NCBI GenBank assembly: GCA_022072455.1
Contig: JAJVHY010000012.1
Location: 1 to 64,000 of the forward strand
Direction of reading: 5' to 3'
DNA from: Verrucomicrobiia bacterium
GTDB lineage: Bacteria; Verrucomicrobiota; Verrucomicrobiia; Palsa-1439
DNA length: 64,000 nt
A program made the position numbers and the translations under genes. The notes below the pieces were generated by a model. That model had not been told where the DNA came from and searched no databases. It was given only the letters and a program-made list of their open reading frames with translations. Positions 50,275 through 58,798 of this stretch are shown one piece after another; position 1 is the stretch's first letter, and each line of letters starts with the position of its first letter.

Positions 50275-52050
50275 ATGCTAGCCTCTGAGCGAATTCTCGC
50301 GTTGGACATTGGCGCCGCCAGTGTCAAGATCGGCGAGTTTCAAGCCTCCAAAACCCACGGGTTGCGGCTCACCAATTTCAACTACGCGGAATTGGGGATT
50401 GACCCGGAGCACGAGGAAAACCGGAAGTCGTTGTTGATTTCGACCATCCGCAACGCACTCCGTGAGAAAAATTTCAAAGCAACCAGCGTGGTGTTCAGCG
50501 TGTCGGGGCAATCGGTGTTTACGCGCTTCGTCAAACTGCCGCCGGTGGATGAGTCCAAGGTTGTGCAGATCATTCAATACGAAGCGCAGCAGAATGTCCC
50601 CTTCCCGATTGATGAGGTCATCTGGGATTATCAGATTCTGGGCAACACCGAAGGTGGAGAGTTGGAAGTCGTGCTGCTCGCAATCAAGAGCGAGATCATC
50701 GAGGATTTAAACCAGGGCGTGGAGTCGGTCGGGTTGCGGACGGAGACCATTGACGTGGCGCCCATGGCGTTGAGCAATGCCGTTCGCTACAATGAAGGCG
50801 ACAGCGAAGGCTGCACGATTCTGGTGGATATTGGCGCACGGACGACAAACTTGTTGTTTCTGGAAAAAAACCGCATCTTCTCACGCTCCATCCCGATTGC
50901 CGGCAATGCGATCACACAAAGTATTGCGTCGGAGTTCAATGTTCCGTTTCTCGACGCGGAGGCAATGAAGAAAGCCAAGGGCTTCGTGGCATTGGGCGGT
51001 GCGTATGAAGAACCGGAGGACGAACAGCAGGCGCGCATCAGCAAAATCATCCGCAATGTGATGACGCGGTTGCATGCGGAGATTGCCCGGTCAGTCAATT
51101 TTTACAAAGGCCAACAAGGTGGCGGCGCGCCCCAGCGGTTACTCTTGTCCGGCGGCAGTTCAATTATCCCCTACACCGACCGGTTTTTTCAGGAGAAGCT
51201 GCAAATCCCGGTGCAATTGTTCAGCCCGTTCCGCAATGTCGAACTCGGCGAAGGAATTCAGAAAGAAGACCTCGCGAAATGCGCGCATTTCTTCGGAGAA
51301 GTCGTGGGCTTGGGATTACGGCGCGTCACCCACTGCCCCGTCGAGGTCAACCTCATTCCGAAATCCATCAAAGCCCGCAAACAGATGTTGCAGAAGCGCC
51401 CCTATTTTTTTGGAGCGGCGGCGGCCCTCTTGTTGATTCCCTTGTGCCTGCTGGCCTATACCAAGAAGACGACGGAATTGAAAGAACGCGAACTCACCGA
51501 CGTGCGTGCTGAAGTGGAGAAGCTCAGCAGTTTGGATGCGCAAATCAAAAAGCGACAGACTGATTTGACCGAAATCAAGGCCAGCGCCGATCAGGTGGCC
51601 GGGGTCGTCCAAGAACGGTCGTTTTGGATGGACTTGCTCAACGATTTCAATCAACGCTGCATCTCCAACCTCTGGATCACGACCCTCGTTCCCGAGGCCT
51701 GCGGTGGAAGTGCCGCTGCGCCAGGGGGGGGCGGTGGCGGTGCACCCCGAAATTTTGGCCGCGGCGGCTTTCAAGCCGAACCGGACGTGCCGCCGCCTAC
51801 CGCTGCCGCCGCGACCGCCACCCCCGGCTGCACTGAATTACGGATTGACGGAGGTGGGTTCCACACCATGAATGACTTGGATGTGGTGGACCAGTTTGCC
51901 CGCAATTTGCGGCAATCGGATTTCTTCGACAAGACGGCACCTGAACAAGGGGTGGTCATCGAAACCTTCCCGTCCATGACCCGGGAAGCCACTTTCAACT
52001 TTAGCATCCGTGCCAGACTAAAAAAACCGGTCCTACTGCCGACCAATTGA
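50275..52050 (+). CDS. pilM: PilM-PilN fusion protein (Amuc_1101-like)
   Basis: A 591-residue fusion. Residues 1-350 are a PilM actin-like ATPase (ALDIGAASVKIGEF, VVFSVSGQSVFTRFVKLPPVDE, QYEAQQNVPFPIDEVIWDYQ, LVDIGARTTNLLFLE, LLLSGGSSIIPY). Residues about 360-590 are PilN-like: INLIPKSIK-type linker (VEVNLIPKSIKARKQ), one membrane helix (AAALLLIPLCLLAYT), a coiled coil and a RNF-like domain with a Gly/Pro/Ala-rich insert (APGGGGGGAPRNFG). In most bacteria PilN binds PilM through an N-terminal peptide; fusion makes the link permanent. It forms the inner-membrane alignment complex of the pilus. Confidence 0.93.
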   Translation: MLASERILALDIGAASVKIGEFQASKTHGLRLTNFNYAELGIDPEHEENRKSLLISTIRNALREKNFKATSVVFSVSGQSVFTRFVKLPPVDESKVVQIIQYEAQQNVPFPIDEVIWDYQILGNTEGGELEVVLLAIKSEIIEDLNQGVESVGLRTETIDVAPMALSNAVRYNEGDSEGCTILVDIGARTTNLLFLEKNRIFSRSIPIAGNAITQSIASEFNVPFLDAEAMKKAKGFVALGGAYEEPEDEQQARISKIIRNVMTRLHAEIARSVNFYKGQQGGGAPQRLLLSGGSSIIPYTDRFFQEKLQIPVQLFSPFRNVELGEGIQKEDLAKCAHFFGEVVGLGLRRVTHCPVEVNLIPKSIKARKQMLQKRPYFFGAAAALLLIPLCLLAYTKKTTELKERELTDVRAEVEKLSSLDAQIKKRQTDLTEIKASADQVAGVVQERSFWMDLLNDFNQRCISNLWITTLVPEACGGSAAAPGGGGGGAPRNFGRGGFQAEPDVPPPTAAAATATPGCTELRIDGGGFHTMNDLDVVDQFARNLRQSDFFDKTAPEQGVVIETFPSMTREATFNFSIRARLKKPVLLPTN

Positions 52051-52057
52051 ACCAATC

Positions 52058-52978
52058 ATGAACGCCCGCTGGTTACGCGACAATTTATCTGTGCTCCTGT
52101 TCTCGGTGGCATTCGTTTGTATTCTGGGCGCCGTCATCTGGTTTCTCCGGGCCGCCGGCACCGAACAGGCCACCGTCGTGCAGGAACTCGATATTAAGAA
52201 AGGTGAACTCCAGCGTCTCCAGAGCAACAAGATTTACCCGTCCGTGGAAAACATCGAGGTTCTCAAGCGCGATCAAGAGCAACTGCGGCGGTTGTATGGT
52301 CTGCTACAAAACGCGGCCCTCCGGGAAGCGATTCACCCCCCCGACTTGGAGCGCGAAATTGATTTTGCACAGCTGATGCGCGCCACCGTGGCGCGGCTGT
52401 CCGACTCCGCCAAAAAGAATGACGTGAAAGTGGAGGAATCATTTACCTGGGGTTTTAGCCGCTATGTGACAACAATTCCCTGTAAAAACCCCGCGGTCAA
52501 AGGCGACGACTGCAAGCGGTTGCTCCGGGCACTCGCCAAGCAATTGTTGATCGTCGAAAAACTCAGCGGCATCCTGATTGACAGCAAAGTTAGTGCGATT
52601 ACAGCCATCCGCCGTTCCGAGATTGAATCTGGGACCAGTGCTGATTCCTTAGCCGCACCGCTCACCGATGACGCCAAGTCACTCTATCGAACCTACCCAT
52701 TTGAAGTTCAATTCAGTGCCGATACAGATGCGCTCCGTCGCTTTCTCAACACACTCGCGCAAGCGAATCATCTCTACATTGTCCGCTCGATCCAAATCGG
52801 CGCAGTCGTCCAACAAATTCAATTACCGGCAGCCCCCCGTCCCACGTCCGATCTGACTGAATTTGAAGTCAAAGAGCCAGAGACACCGAAGACAATTGAA
52901 ACGCGCCGTCTGAACGTGACTGTGCGTTTGGACGCAGTCGAGTTTCGCCCGGTCGAACCCAAGGCGGGGAAACGGTGA
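52058..52978 (+). CDS. PilO-like protein (Amuc_1100-like)
   Basis: A 306-residue inner-membrane protein. One membrane helix near the start (LLFSVAFVCILGAVIWFL) is followed by a coiled coil (about 40-95) and an RNF/ferredoxin-like periplasmic domain with FEVQFSADTDALRRFLNTLAQANHLYIVRSIQIG. Size, layout and gene order match Amuc_1100, the Akkermansia protein known for host effects and structurally like PilO. Here it presumably joins the PilMN fusion and the PilP-like protein. It begins 7 nt after pilM. Confidence 0.88.
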   Translation: MNARWLRDNLSVLLFSVAFVCILGAVIWFLRAAGTEQATVVQELDIKKGELQRLQSNKIYPSVENIEVLKRDQEQLRRLYGLLQNAALREAIHPPDLEREIDFAQLMRATVARLSDSAKKNDVKVEESFTWGFSRYVTTIPCKNPAVKGDDCKRLLRALAKQLLIVEKLSGILIDSKVSAITAIRRSEIESGTSADSLAAPLTDDAKSLYRTYPFEVQFSADTDALRRFLNTLAQANHLYIVRSIQIGAVVQQIQLPAAPRPTSDLTEFEVKEPETPKTIETRRLNVTVRLDAVEFRPVEPKAGKR

Positions 52979-52996
52979 ACTGAACAAACCAGCGCC

Positions 52997-53806
52997 ATGG
53001 ATTTCATCAAAAAACATTTCGAGAAACTACTACTTGCGGCCGGCTTAATCGCCCTCATCGGTTGTGCGGCATATTTGGGCTACCGGGTCGCCAAGTTGAG
53101 TGAAGAAGTTCAGGATACCCCGCGCCTGTCCCGCGGCAAGAACAAGGCCACCGTCGAAGCGACCCCGACCAGCATCTACTCCAACGCATTGACGGCCTTT
53201 CAGGTCCCCGCCCTGTGGCAGTCCAATGCGGTTGACCCATTTCAAACCCAATTCGTCCCACCACCGCCGCCACCGCCACCCACAAATCTTCCCAAAGGGT
53301 TGGCAGTGACCTTATCGCGGGTGATCCGCCAGCCATTCAAGCTCATCTTCAAATCCTATACAGGCGACGGCGAAAACTTCCAGATTGACTTCCTGACCGG
53401 CAACCAAAGCTTCATCATTAAAAAGGTCGGCGACCGCATCGCCCACCGGTCCATCAATAAGACTTCCGATACCGGATTCACGATCACCAAGTTTGAGAAG
53501 AAATTCACCCGAGTCTACAATCCATCAATTGACGTCACCAATACCGTGGACATCTCGGAGTTGACCATCGAGAAAGAGGACTCAACTCGCATCCTGCTCA
53601 TTCTCGACAAAGTGGCGCAGGAACGCGAGCCGATTGCCGTGCTGATTTGCACGATTGACAATCAGGAACAGCGTCTGCGGACCGGTGGCGAATTTTCCTG
53701 CGACGGCAAGACCTATAAAGTCATTGACATCAATCCGACGCAAGTGATAATCGAAGACATACAGACGAGTGAGAAGCACACCATCTTACCCGGCGCCAAG
53801 GAATGA
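52997..53806 (+). CDS. PilP-like pilus assembly protein (Amuc_1099-like)
   Basis: A 269-residue protein with an N-terminal membrane helix (LLLAAGLIALIGCAAYLGY) that could also be a lipoprotein-like anchor, a Pro-rich linker (VPPPPPPPPTNLPKG) and a C-terminal beta domain with GGEFSCDGKTYKVIDINPTQVIIED. This layout is that of PilP, which links the inner complex to the PilQ secretin. Position between the PilO-like and secretin genes agrees. A repeat domain with IEKEDSTRILLILDKV lies in the middle. Confidence 0.85.
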   Translation: MDFIKKHFEKLLLAAGLIALIGCAAYLGYRVAKLSEEVQDTPRLSRGKNKATVEATPTSIYSNALTAFQVPALWQSNAVDPFQTQFVPPPPPPPPTNLPKGLAVTLSRVIRQPFKLIFKSYTGDGENFQIDFLTGNQSFIIKKVGDRIAHRSINKTSDTGFTITKFEKKFTRVYNPSIDVTNTVDISELTIEKEDSTRILLILDKVAQEREPIAVLICTIDNQEQRLRTGGEFSCDGKTYKVIDINPTQVIIEDIQTSEKHTILPGAKE

Positions 53807-53906
53807 CCCAAGTGCTTGAGACAATGCAAGTTTGGCCGTCATGCGTCGGGACACGGGACAACAAGTCCACGGAATGAGCGCAACGTTGCCGCACACGAGG
53901 AATGGA

Positions 53907-56510
53907 ATGGAGAATCGCGTTATGAGGAACATCTGCTTGGCACTGCTTGGCAGCAGTCTAATCTTGTCACAAACCACCACCCGTGCCGATGAATTACTGG
54001 CTGACGCCAATACCAACTTCGGCCCCGCTCGACCCGCCGGGGTTGAGCCGGCACAGCCTGTTGTGCCGAAGCCAAAACCAACTCCTGCGCCAGCGCCGGT
54101 AGCCCCCACTCCGCCCCAACCCATCGCCGTCCCAGTCGCCAAAACACCTCCTGCCCCTGCCAACCCTGAAGCCGAGCAAATGGCGCAAGATGAAACCCTG
54201 CGCCGCCAGGCCGATCAAGTCCAAGCCCGCGCCTTGATTGACGAAGGCAGCAAACTTTACTACGCCGGCAAGTACGACCTCGCGATTGTGAAACTCGAAG
54301 AAGCCGTCAAACTCTTGCCCCGCGCCAAAGCGACGGAAATTGACTACAACCGAGCCACGACGGCTCTCGGCGATTCATATCAGCAACTCGCCGACCGGGC
54401 CTATCGTGCCAATGACAACGCCAAAGCTTTGGATTTCGCCAAAAAGGCGATTCAATACGACCCAACCAATCGCTCCGCCGAAAACCTGATCGTCAAAATC
54501 AAACAAGCCGAACGCGAAGCCAAAATTGCCGCTTCCCGTAAACCGACCGCACTGGAAAGTCCCAGCCCGGCAAAAGACCCCGAACTCCAAGCCAAGAAAG
54601 ATCAAATCCGCCGCTTGTTCCGCGAAGGAAAAATCCTGCTCAGTTCGGGACAGTTTGACGAAGCTGAAAAACGCTTTCAGCAAATCCTCTTACTCGATCC
54701 ATACAATGGAGATGCGCAAGAATTCATCCGCATGGTCAGTGTCGCCCGCGGTCCCAGTTCACAGGCCGGCCAAGAAGCAGCCCGGACCCGGGCTCTCTGG
54801 CAGGTTGATGACGCTTGGTTGCCCCCCATCGGTGGCGAGGTCAGACTGCCCGACCCCAGTGCAGGCGGAAAACCATTGCCCGGCTCGACGACCGCTTTGG
54901 CCGCCGTACTGTCAAAACTCAACGAAATCAAGTTCCCCCAAATTCGCTTCCGCGATGCCTCACTGGTTGACGTCGTCGGCTACCTGAGCGAAGAAAGCCG
55001 CAAACTGGATCCGAAAGGTGAAGGGGTTAACATTGTGTTGGGACCTGGGATTGTGGCCACGCCGGCAGTCGCCGCGCCAGTCGAAGGGGAACCGGCTGCC
55101 CCAGCGGGCGCCGGCAACGAACGGCGCATTACGCTCGATCTGCGGAACGTTCCGATGATTGAAGCCCTGCGCTACATCACCTCCTTGTCCAATCTGAAAT
55201 ACCGCATTGAATCCAGCGCCGTGCTGATTGTTCCGTTCGATTATCCCGATCAGTCCATGATTACGCGCTTTTATCCGGTAACAGCCGGATCGTTTACCAA
55301 ATTCGTCACAACCCAGGTCGGAGGTGCTGGTGGTGGTGGCGGCGGCGGAGTCGGTGACGTCCGCGAAATCGGCAGCGGGCCGAGCGCGACGGTCGGAACG
55401 GTTGACGTTAAAGAACTCTTCTCAAGCGCAGGCGTACCATTCCCACAAGGTTCGAGTATCGTCTACAATGAACGAACGAGCACAATTGTTATTCACAATA
55501 CCCCGGAAAACATCGAAGCCTTCGAACGCGCCTTGCCATCATTCGATGTCGTTCCGAAACAAATTGAGATCGAAACCCGCTTCATTGACATCTCGCAGGG
55601 CGATCTCGACGAGCTTGGCTTCTCGTGGAAAGTCGGCCAGAAGAACGTGGGCGATTTCGGCATCGAAGCCGGCAATCCCAACACCATTTTTGGAAGCGGA
55701 GCTCCCAACCCTGCGAACTTTGATGAAATCACCGCCGGTCTGCGCGACAGCTCGTCGCTCGGTGGCAGTGCCATTGCCGCTGCCATCTCTGGAGCGGGTG
55801 GCGTAAGCGGTCTGAACAGTTTGGCAACCATCAAGGGAATACTAACCGACCCCCAATTCGAGGTCGTGATCAAGGCCCTTTCACAAAAGAAAACAGCAGA
55901 TGTTCTCTCCGCGCCCAAGATCACCACTATTAATGGCGTTCAAGCCCAAATCAAAGTCGTCCAAGAATTCATCTACCCAAGCGAATACACCGAACCCCAA
56001 GTCAGTGGCGGCGCGGGTGGGGCCGTTACACCCACCGTACCCTCAGCTTTCAAGACCCGCGAAGTCGGTGTCATTCTGAATGTTACTCCCACAGTTGGTT
56101 CAGACAATTACACCATCAACTTGGCCCTCACGCCGGAAGTCTCCGAATTCCTTGGCTTCCTTGACTACAGCCCCGGTGAGGTAACCCAGACCAGTTCTGT
56201 CGGCGGCTCAAACACCACCACCTCGGTACCCTATCGAATTCAACAGCCGCTCTTCTCGACCCGGACCTTGGCGACCAGTGTCGTCATCTGGGACGGCCAG
56301 ACGGTTGTCCTCGGTGGGTTGATCAAGGAAAACATCCAGAAAGTCGACGATAAGGTACCCTTCCTCGGCGACATCCCCATCGTTGGCCGGCTCTTCCGCA
56401 GCAAAGCCACCACGCGCAGCAAACAAAACTTGCTGATTTTTGTCACGGCGCGTTTGGTTGACCCCGCCGGCAATCCAATCCACAAAACAGCTGGTCGCGC
56501 CAACCGATAG
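53907..56510 (+). CDS. pilQ: PilQ-family secretin (Amuc_1098-like)
   Basis: An outer-membrane secretin of about 867 residues. A signal peptide (LALLGSSLILSQTTTRA) and a Pro-rich stretch are followed by a TPR-like helical region (about 95-255), a STN/AMIN-like N-domain region (LDLRNVPMIEALRYITSLSN), an N1-type domain, a beta-gate with a Gly-rich loop (GGAGGGGGGGVGD), and the secretin barrel to the end (VVIWDGQTVVLGGLIKEN, VPFLGDIPIVGRLFR, NLLIFVTARLV). ATG 53907 (GAGGA upstream) is chosen; ATG 53922 also has GGAG. TPR repeats before the secretin domain are a PVC feature. It is the last gene of the operon. Confidence 0.95.
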   Translation: MENRVMRNICLALLGSSLILSQTTTRADELLADANTNFGPARPAGVEPAQPVVPKPKPTPAPAPVAPTPPQPIAVPVAKTPPAPANPEAEQMAQDETLRRQADQVQARALIDEGSKLYYAGKYDLAIVKLEEAVKLLPRAKATEIDYNRATTALGDSYQQLADRAYRANDNAKALDFAKKAIQYDPTNRSAENLIVKIKQAEREAKIAASRKPTALESPSPAKDPELQAKKDQIRRLFREGKILLSSGQFDEAEKRFQQILLLDPYNGDAQEFIRMVSVARGPSSQAGQEAARTRALWQVDDAWLPPIGGEVRLPDPSAGGKPLPGSTTALAAVLSKLNEIKFPQIRFRDASLVDVVGYLSEESRKLDPKGEGVNIVLGPGIVATPAVAAPVEGEPAAPAGAGNERRITLDLRNVPMIEALRYITSLSNLKYRIESSAVLIVPFDYPDQSMITRFYPVTAGSFTKFVTTQVGGAGGGGGGGVGDVREIGSGPSATVGTVDVKELFSSAGVPFPQGSSIVYNERTSTIVIHNTPENIEAFERALPSFDVVPKQIEIETRFIDISQGDLDELGFSWKVGQKNVGDFGIEAGNPNTIFGSGAPNPANFDEITAGLRDSSSLGGSAIAAAISGAGGVSGLNSLATIKGILTDPQFEVVIKALSQKKTADVLSAPKITTINGVQAQIKVVQEFIYPSEYTEPQVSGGAGGAVTPTVPSAFKTREVGVILNVTPTVGSDNYTINLALTPEVSEFLGFLDYSPGEVTQTSSVGGSNTTTSVPYRIQQPLFSTRTLATSVVIWDGQTVVLGGLIKENIQKVDDKVPFLGDIPIVGRLFRSKATTRSKQNLLIFVTARLVDPAGNPIHKTAGRANR

Positions 56511-56529
56511 ACCAGTTTCATTAACTCAG

Positions 56530-56573
56530 CACAGCCGGCTTGGATGCCACCAGCCGGCTGTGTTGTTTTTTTT
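56530..56573 (+). terminator. Strong rho-independent terminator after pilQ
   Basis: A perfect 11-bp stem (CACAGCCGGCT with AGCCGGCTGTG), an 11-nt loop and a TTGTTTTTTTT run. It insulates the pilus operon from the exonuclease gene. The T-run may also provide a weak -35 (TTGTTT) for the next gene. Confidence 0.92.
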
Positions 56574-56598
56574 GCACGAGCTTGTTAGCCTGCCGCGC

Positions 56599-57492
56599 AT
56601 GGCTGACACACTTCTTCTTGTCGATGCATACTCGTTGATATACCGAGCCTTCTACGCCATCCGCCATCTGACTGGCCCCAATGGCGAGCCAGTTAATGCA
56701 ATCTTCGGTTTCACAAAAATGCTGCGCAAACTTCGCGCCCAACACCAACCCTCCCACTGGGGTGTGGTTTTCGATCTTGGTGCACCCCGGCAACGCTTGG
56801 CCATCTTACCGAGCTACAAAGAGCAACGTCCCCCGACACCACCTGACTTGGAATCCCAACTCCCGGCCATTCGCACCCTACTGCGGGCGTGGCGGGTGCC
56901 GGTGGTCGAAATTGATGGCGAAGAGGCCGATGACATCATCGCGACGCTCGCGGTTCAGGCGGCAGGGGCCGGTTTGTCCGTCTTGATCGCCAGCAATGAC
57001 AAGGATTTCACGCAGCTAGTTAACAACCGCATCTGCTTGGTCCGCCCCGGTGAAAAAGAAGACGCTCTCTTCGATTCCACCGCTGTGGAGACGAAATATG
57101 GCCTGCGCCCATCGCAGATGGTTGATTATCTCGCCTTGACCGGTGATACCGTCGATAACATCCGGGGCGTTCCCGGTGTCGGCGAGAAAACGGCCGTCGA
57201 ACTGCTCCGCCGCTACAACAATCTCGAAGGCGTGCTCGCTCATGCTGCCGAGATTTCCCGGCCCAAACTCCGTGAATCACTGCTGAGATCCGTCTCCGAA
57301 GTCCGGCAAAACCGGCAATTGGTCGAATTGGTCACCAATCTGCCGGTGAATGTCGCACTCTCCGACCTGCGAGTCTGCCCACCCGACAGTCACGCCTTAA
57401 TTGCCGCCCTGCGGTCACATGGGTTCAAATCACTGACCACCGAGGTGGAACAAGAGTTCCAACCCGGCGGCGATTTGTTTGCGGCGCGTTAA
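56599..57492 (+). CDS. Stand-alone 5'-3' exonuclease (Pol I N-domain type)
   Basis: A 297-residue flap-nuclease-like enzyme that corresponds to the N-terminal domain of DNA polymerase I. It has LLVDAYSLIYRAFYA, KMLRKLRAQHQPSHWGVVFD, SYKEQRPPTPPDL, EIDGEEADDIIATLA, IASNDKDFTQLV and LTGDTVDNIRGVPGVGEKTA (helix-hairpin-helix). No polymerase domain follows. The acidic metal-site residues are present. It may process Okazaki or repair flaps; a full polA is expected elsewhere. ATG 56599 is chosen. It meets pilC with a 4-nt overlap of stops. Confidence 0.93.
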   Translation: MADTLLLVDAYSLIYRAFYAIRHLTGPNGEPVNAIFGFTKMLRKLRAQHQPSHWGVVFDLGAPRQRLAILPSYKEQRPPTPPDLESQLPAIRTLLRAWRVPVVEIDGEEADDIIATLAVQAAGAGLSVLIASNDKDFTQLVNNRICLVRPGEKEDALFDSTAVETKYGLRPSQMVDYLALTGDTVDNIRGVPGVGEKTAVELLRRYNNLEGVLAHAAEISRPKLRESLLRSVSEVRQNRQLVELVTNLPVNVALSDLRVCPPDSHALIAALRSHGFKSLTTEVEQEFQPGGDLFAAR

Positions 57493-58766
57493 TTGCCGCC
57501 AAGTTTGCCGATGACTTCGATCAACGGCATGAACATCGCGATGACAATCGTTCCGACCACGACTGCCAGAAAGACAATCATGATTGGTTCAAGCAAGGAC
57601 GTCATGGCGGCAACGGCATTGTCCACTTCGTCATCGTAAACGTCGGCAATCTTCATCAGCATATCCGGTAACGCGCCGGTTTCCTCGCCGACATCCACCA
57701 TGCTGACCACCATGGGCGGAAAAACTTTGGAAGCTTCGAGCGGTTGCACAATTCGTTCGCCTTCTTTCACCGAATCGTGAACCCGGGCGACGGCGTCCGC
57801 AATCACCGCATTCCCGGCGGTTTCACGCACAATATTCAACGCCTGCAAGATCGGCACTCCGCTGGCAATCAGCGTGCCGAGCGTTCGTGTGAATCGGGCG
57901 ACACCCACCTTCCGCAACAACGGGCCGAATACGGGCGAGTTGAGTTTGATCTTATCAATCACAAACCGGCCTTTGACAGTTTTGCCGGCGGATTTCACCA
58001 CGATCACCAACGCGACGATGACCCCGACCACCAGCAAGGCCTGATCTTTGACCATGGTGCTAATGCCAATCACGAATCGAGTCAAAGCCGGTAGTTGCGC
58101 GCCTTCCAACAAATCCGCGAAGATTTCCTGGAATTTGGGGACAATGACAATCATCAAAAACGTCAAAATCGCCAGCGCGACAAAAATGACGACCGACGGG
58201 TAAACCATCGCCGAAATGACTTTATTTTTGATCTTCTGCGCCTTTTCCTGAAATTCCGCCAACCGCGACAAAGTCACGTCCAGCACCCCACCCGCTTCAC
58301 CAGCACGGACCATGTTCACGTAGAGTTTGTTGAAAATCTTGGGATGCTGCGCCAGCGCTTCACTAAAAGTACTGCCGGCTTCGACGGATTCCGCAATCGT
58401 CATCAGCGTGCGCTTCAGGACGGGGTTCCGCTCCCCTTTCCGCAACACCTCCAAGCCGCGCAACAGGGGCAATCCCGCGTCAATCAGGGTGGCGAGTTGC
58501 CGGGTGAGTGAAGTCAGGACCTTCGACTTGACCGTCCCACCGCCAAATGTCCGGCCGGGTTTGGAACTCGCTTTGGCAGCGCGGGCGGGGGCACTCGGAG
58601 CAGCGGGCTTGCCGGCTTTCTTCTCCTTGCCGACCTCCGCCACATTGGTTGGGAAGTACCCCATTTCCCGGATCCGGCCAATGGCCATGGTGGAGCTTTC
58701 GCTTTCCAAAACTCCGGTGACCTCTTTCCCCTTCGGATCCATCGCAACATAATTGAACTTTGGCAT
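57489..58766 (-). CDS. pilC: Type IV pilus / type II secretion inner-membrane protein PilC (GspF)
   Basis: A 425-residue platform protein. The start KFNYVAMDPKGKEVTGVLESES is the family N-domain; an Ala/Lys/Pro-rich linker follows; then two GspF repeats, each with a membrane helix (LTRQLATLIDAGLPLLRGLEVL and FTRTLGTLIASGVPILQALNIV), with about three membrane segments overall ending near FLAVVVGTIVIAMFMPL. It couples the motor ATPases to pilin assembly. It is the last gene of the minus-strand motor operon, 32 nt after the second pilB. Confidence 0.96.
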   Translation of the reverse strand: MPKFNYVAMDPKGKEVTGVLESESSTMAIGRIREMGYFPTNVAEVGKEKKAGKPAAPSAPARAAKASSKPGRTFGGGTVKSKVLTSLTRQLATLIDAGLPLLRGLEVLRKGERNPVLKRTLMTIAESVEAGSTFSEALAQHPKIFNKLYVNMVRAGEAGGVLDVTLSRLAEFQEKAQKIKNKVISAMVYPSVVIFVALAILTFLMIVIVPKFQEIFADLLEGAQLPALTRFVIGISTMVKDQALLVVGVIVALVIVVKSAGKTVKGRFVIDKIKLNSPVFGPLLRKVGVARFTRTLGTLIASGVPILQALNIVRETAGNAVIADAVARVHDSVKEGERIVQPLEASKVFPPMVVSMVDVGEETGALPDMLMKIADVYDDEVDNAVAAMTSLLEPIMIVFLAVVVGTIVIAMFMPLIEVIGKLGGN

Positions 58767-58798
58767 GTCGGCCTCCTCGCGCTTCGCGGCACGGCGGT

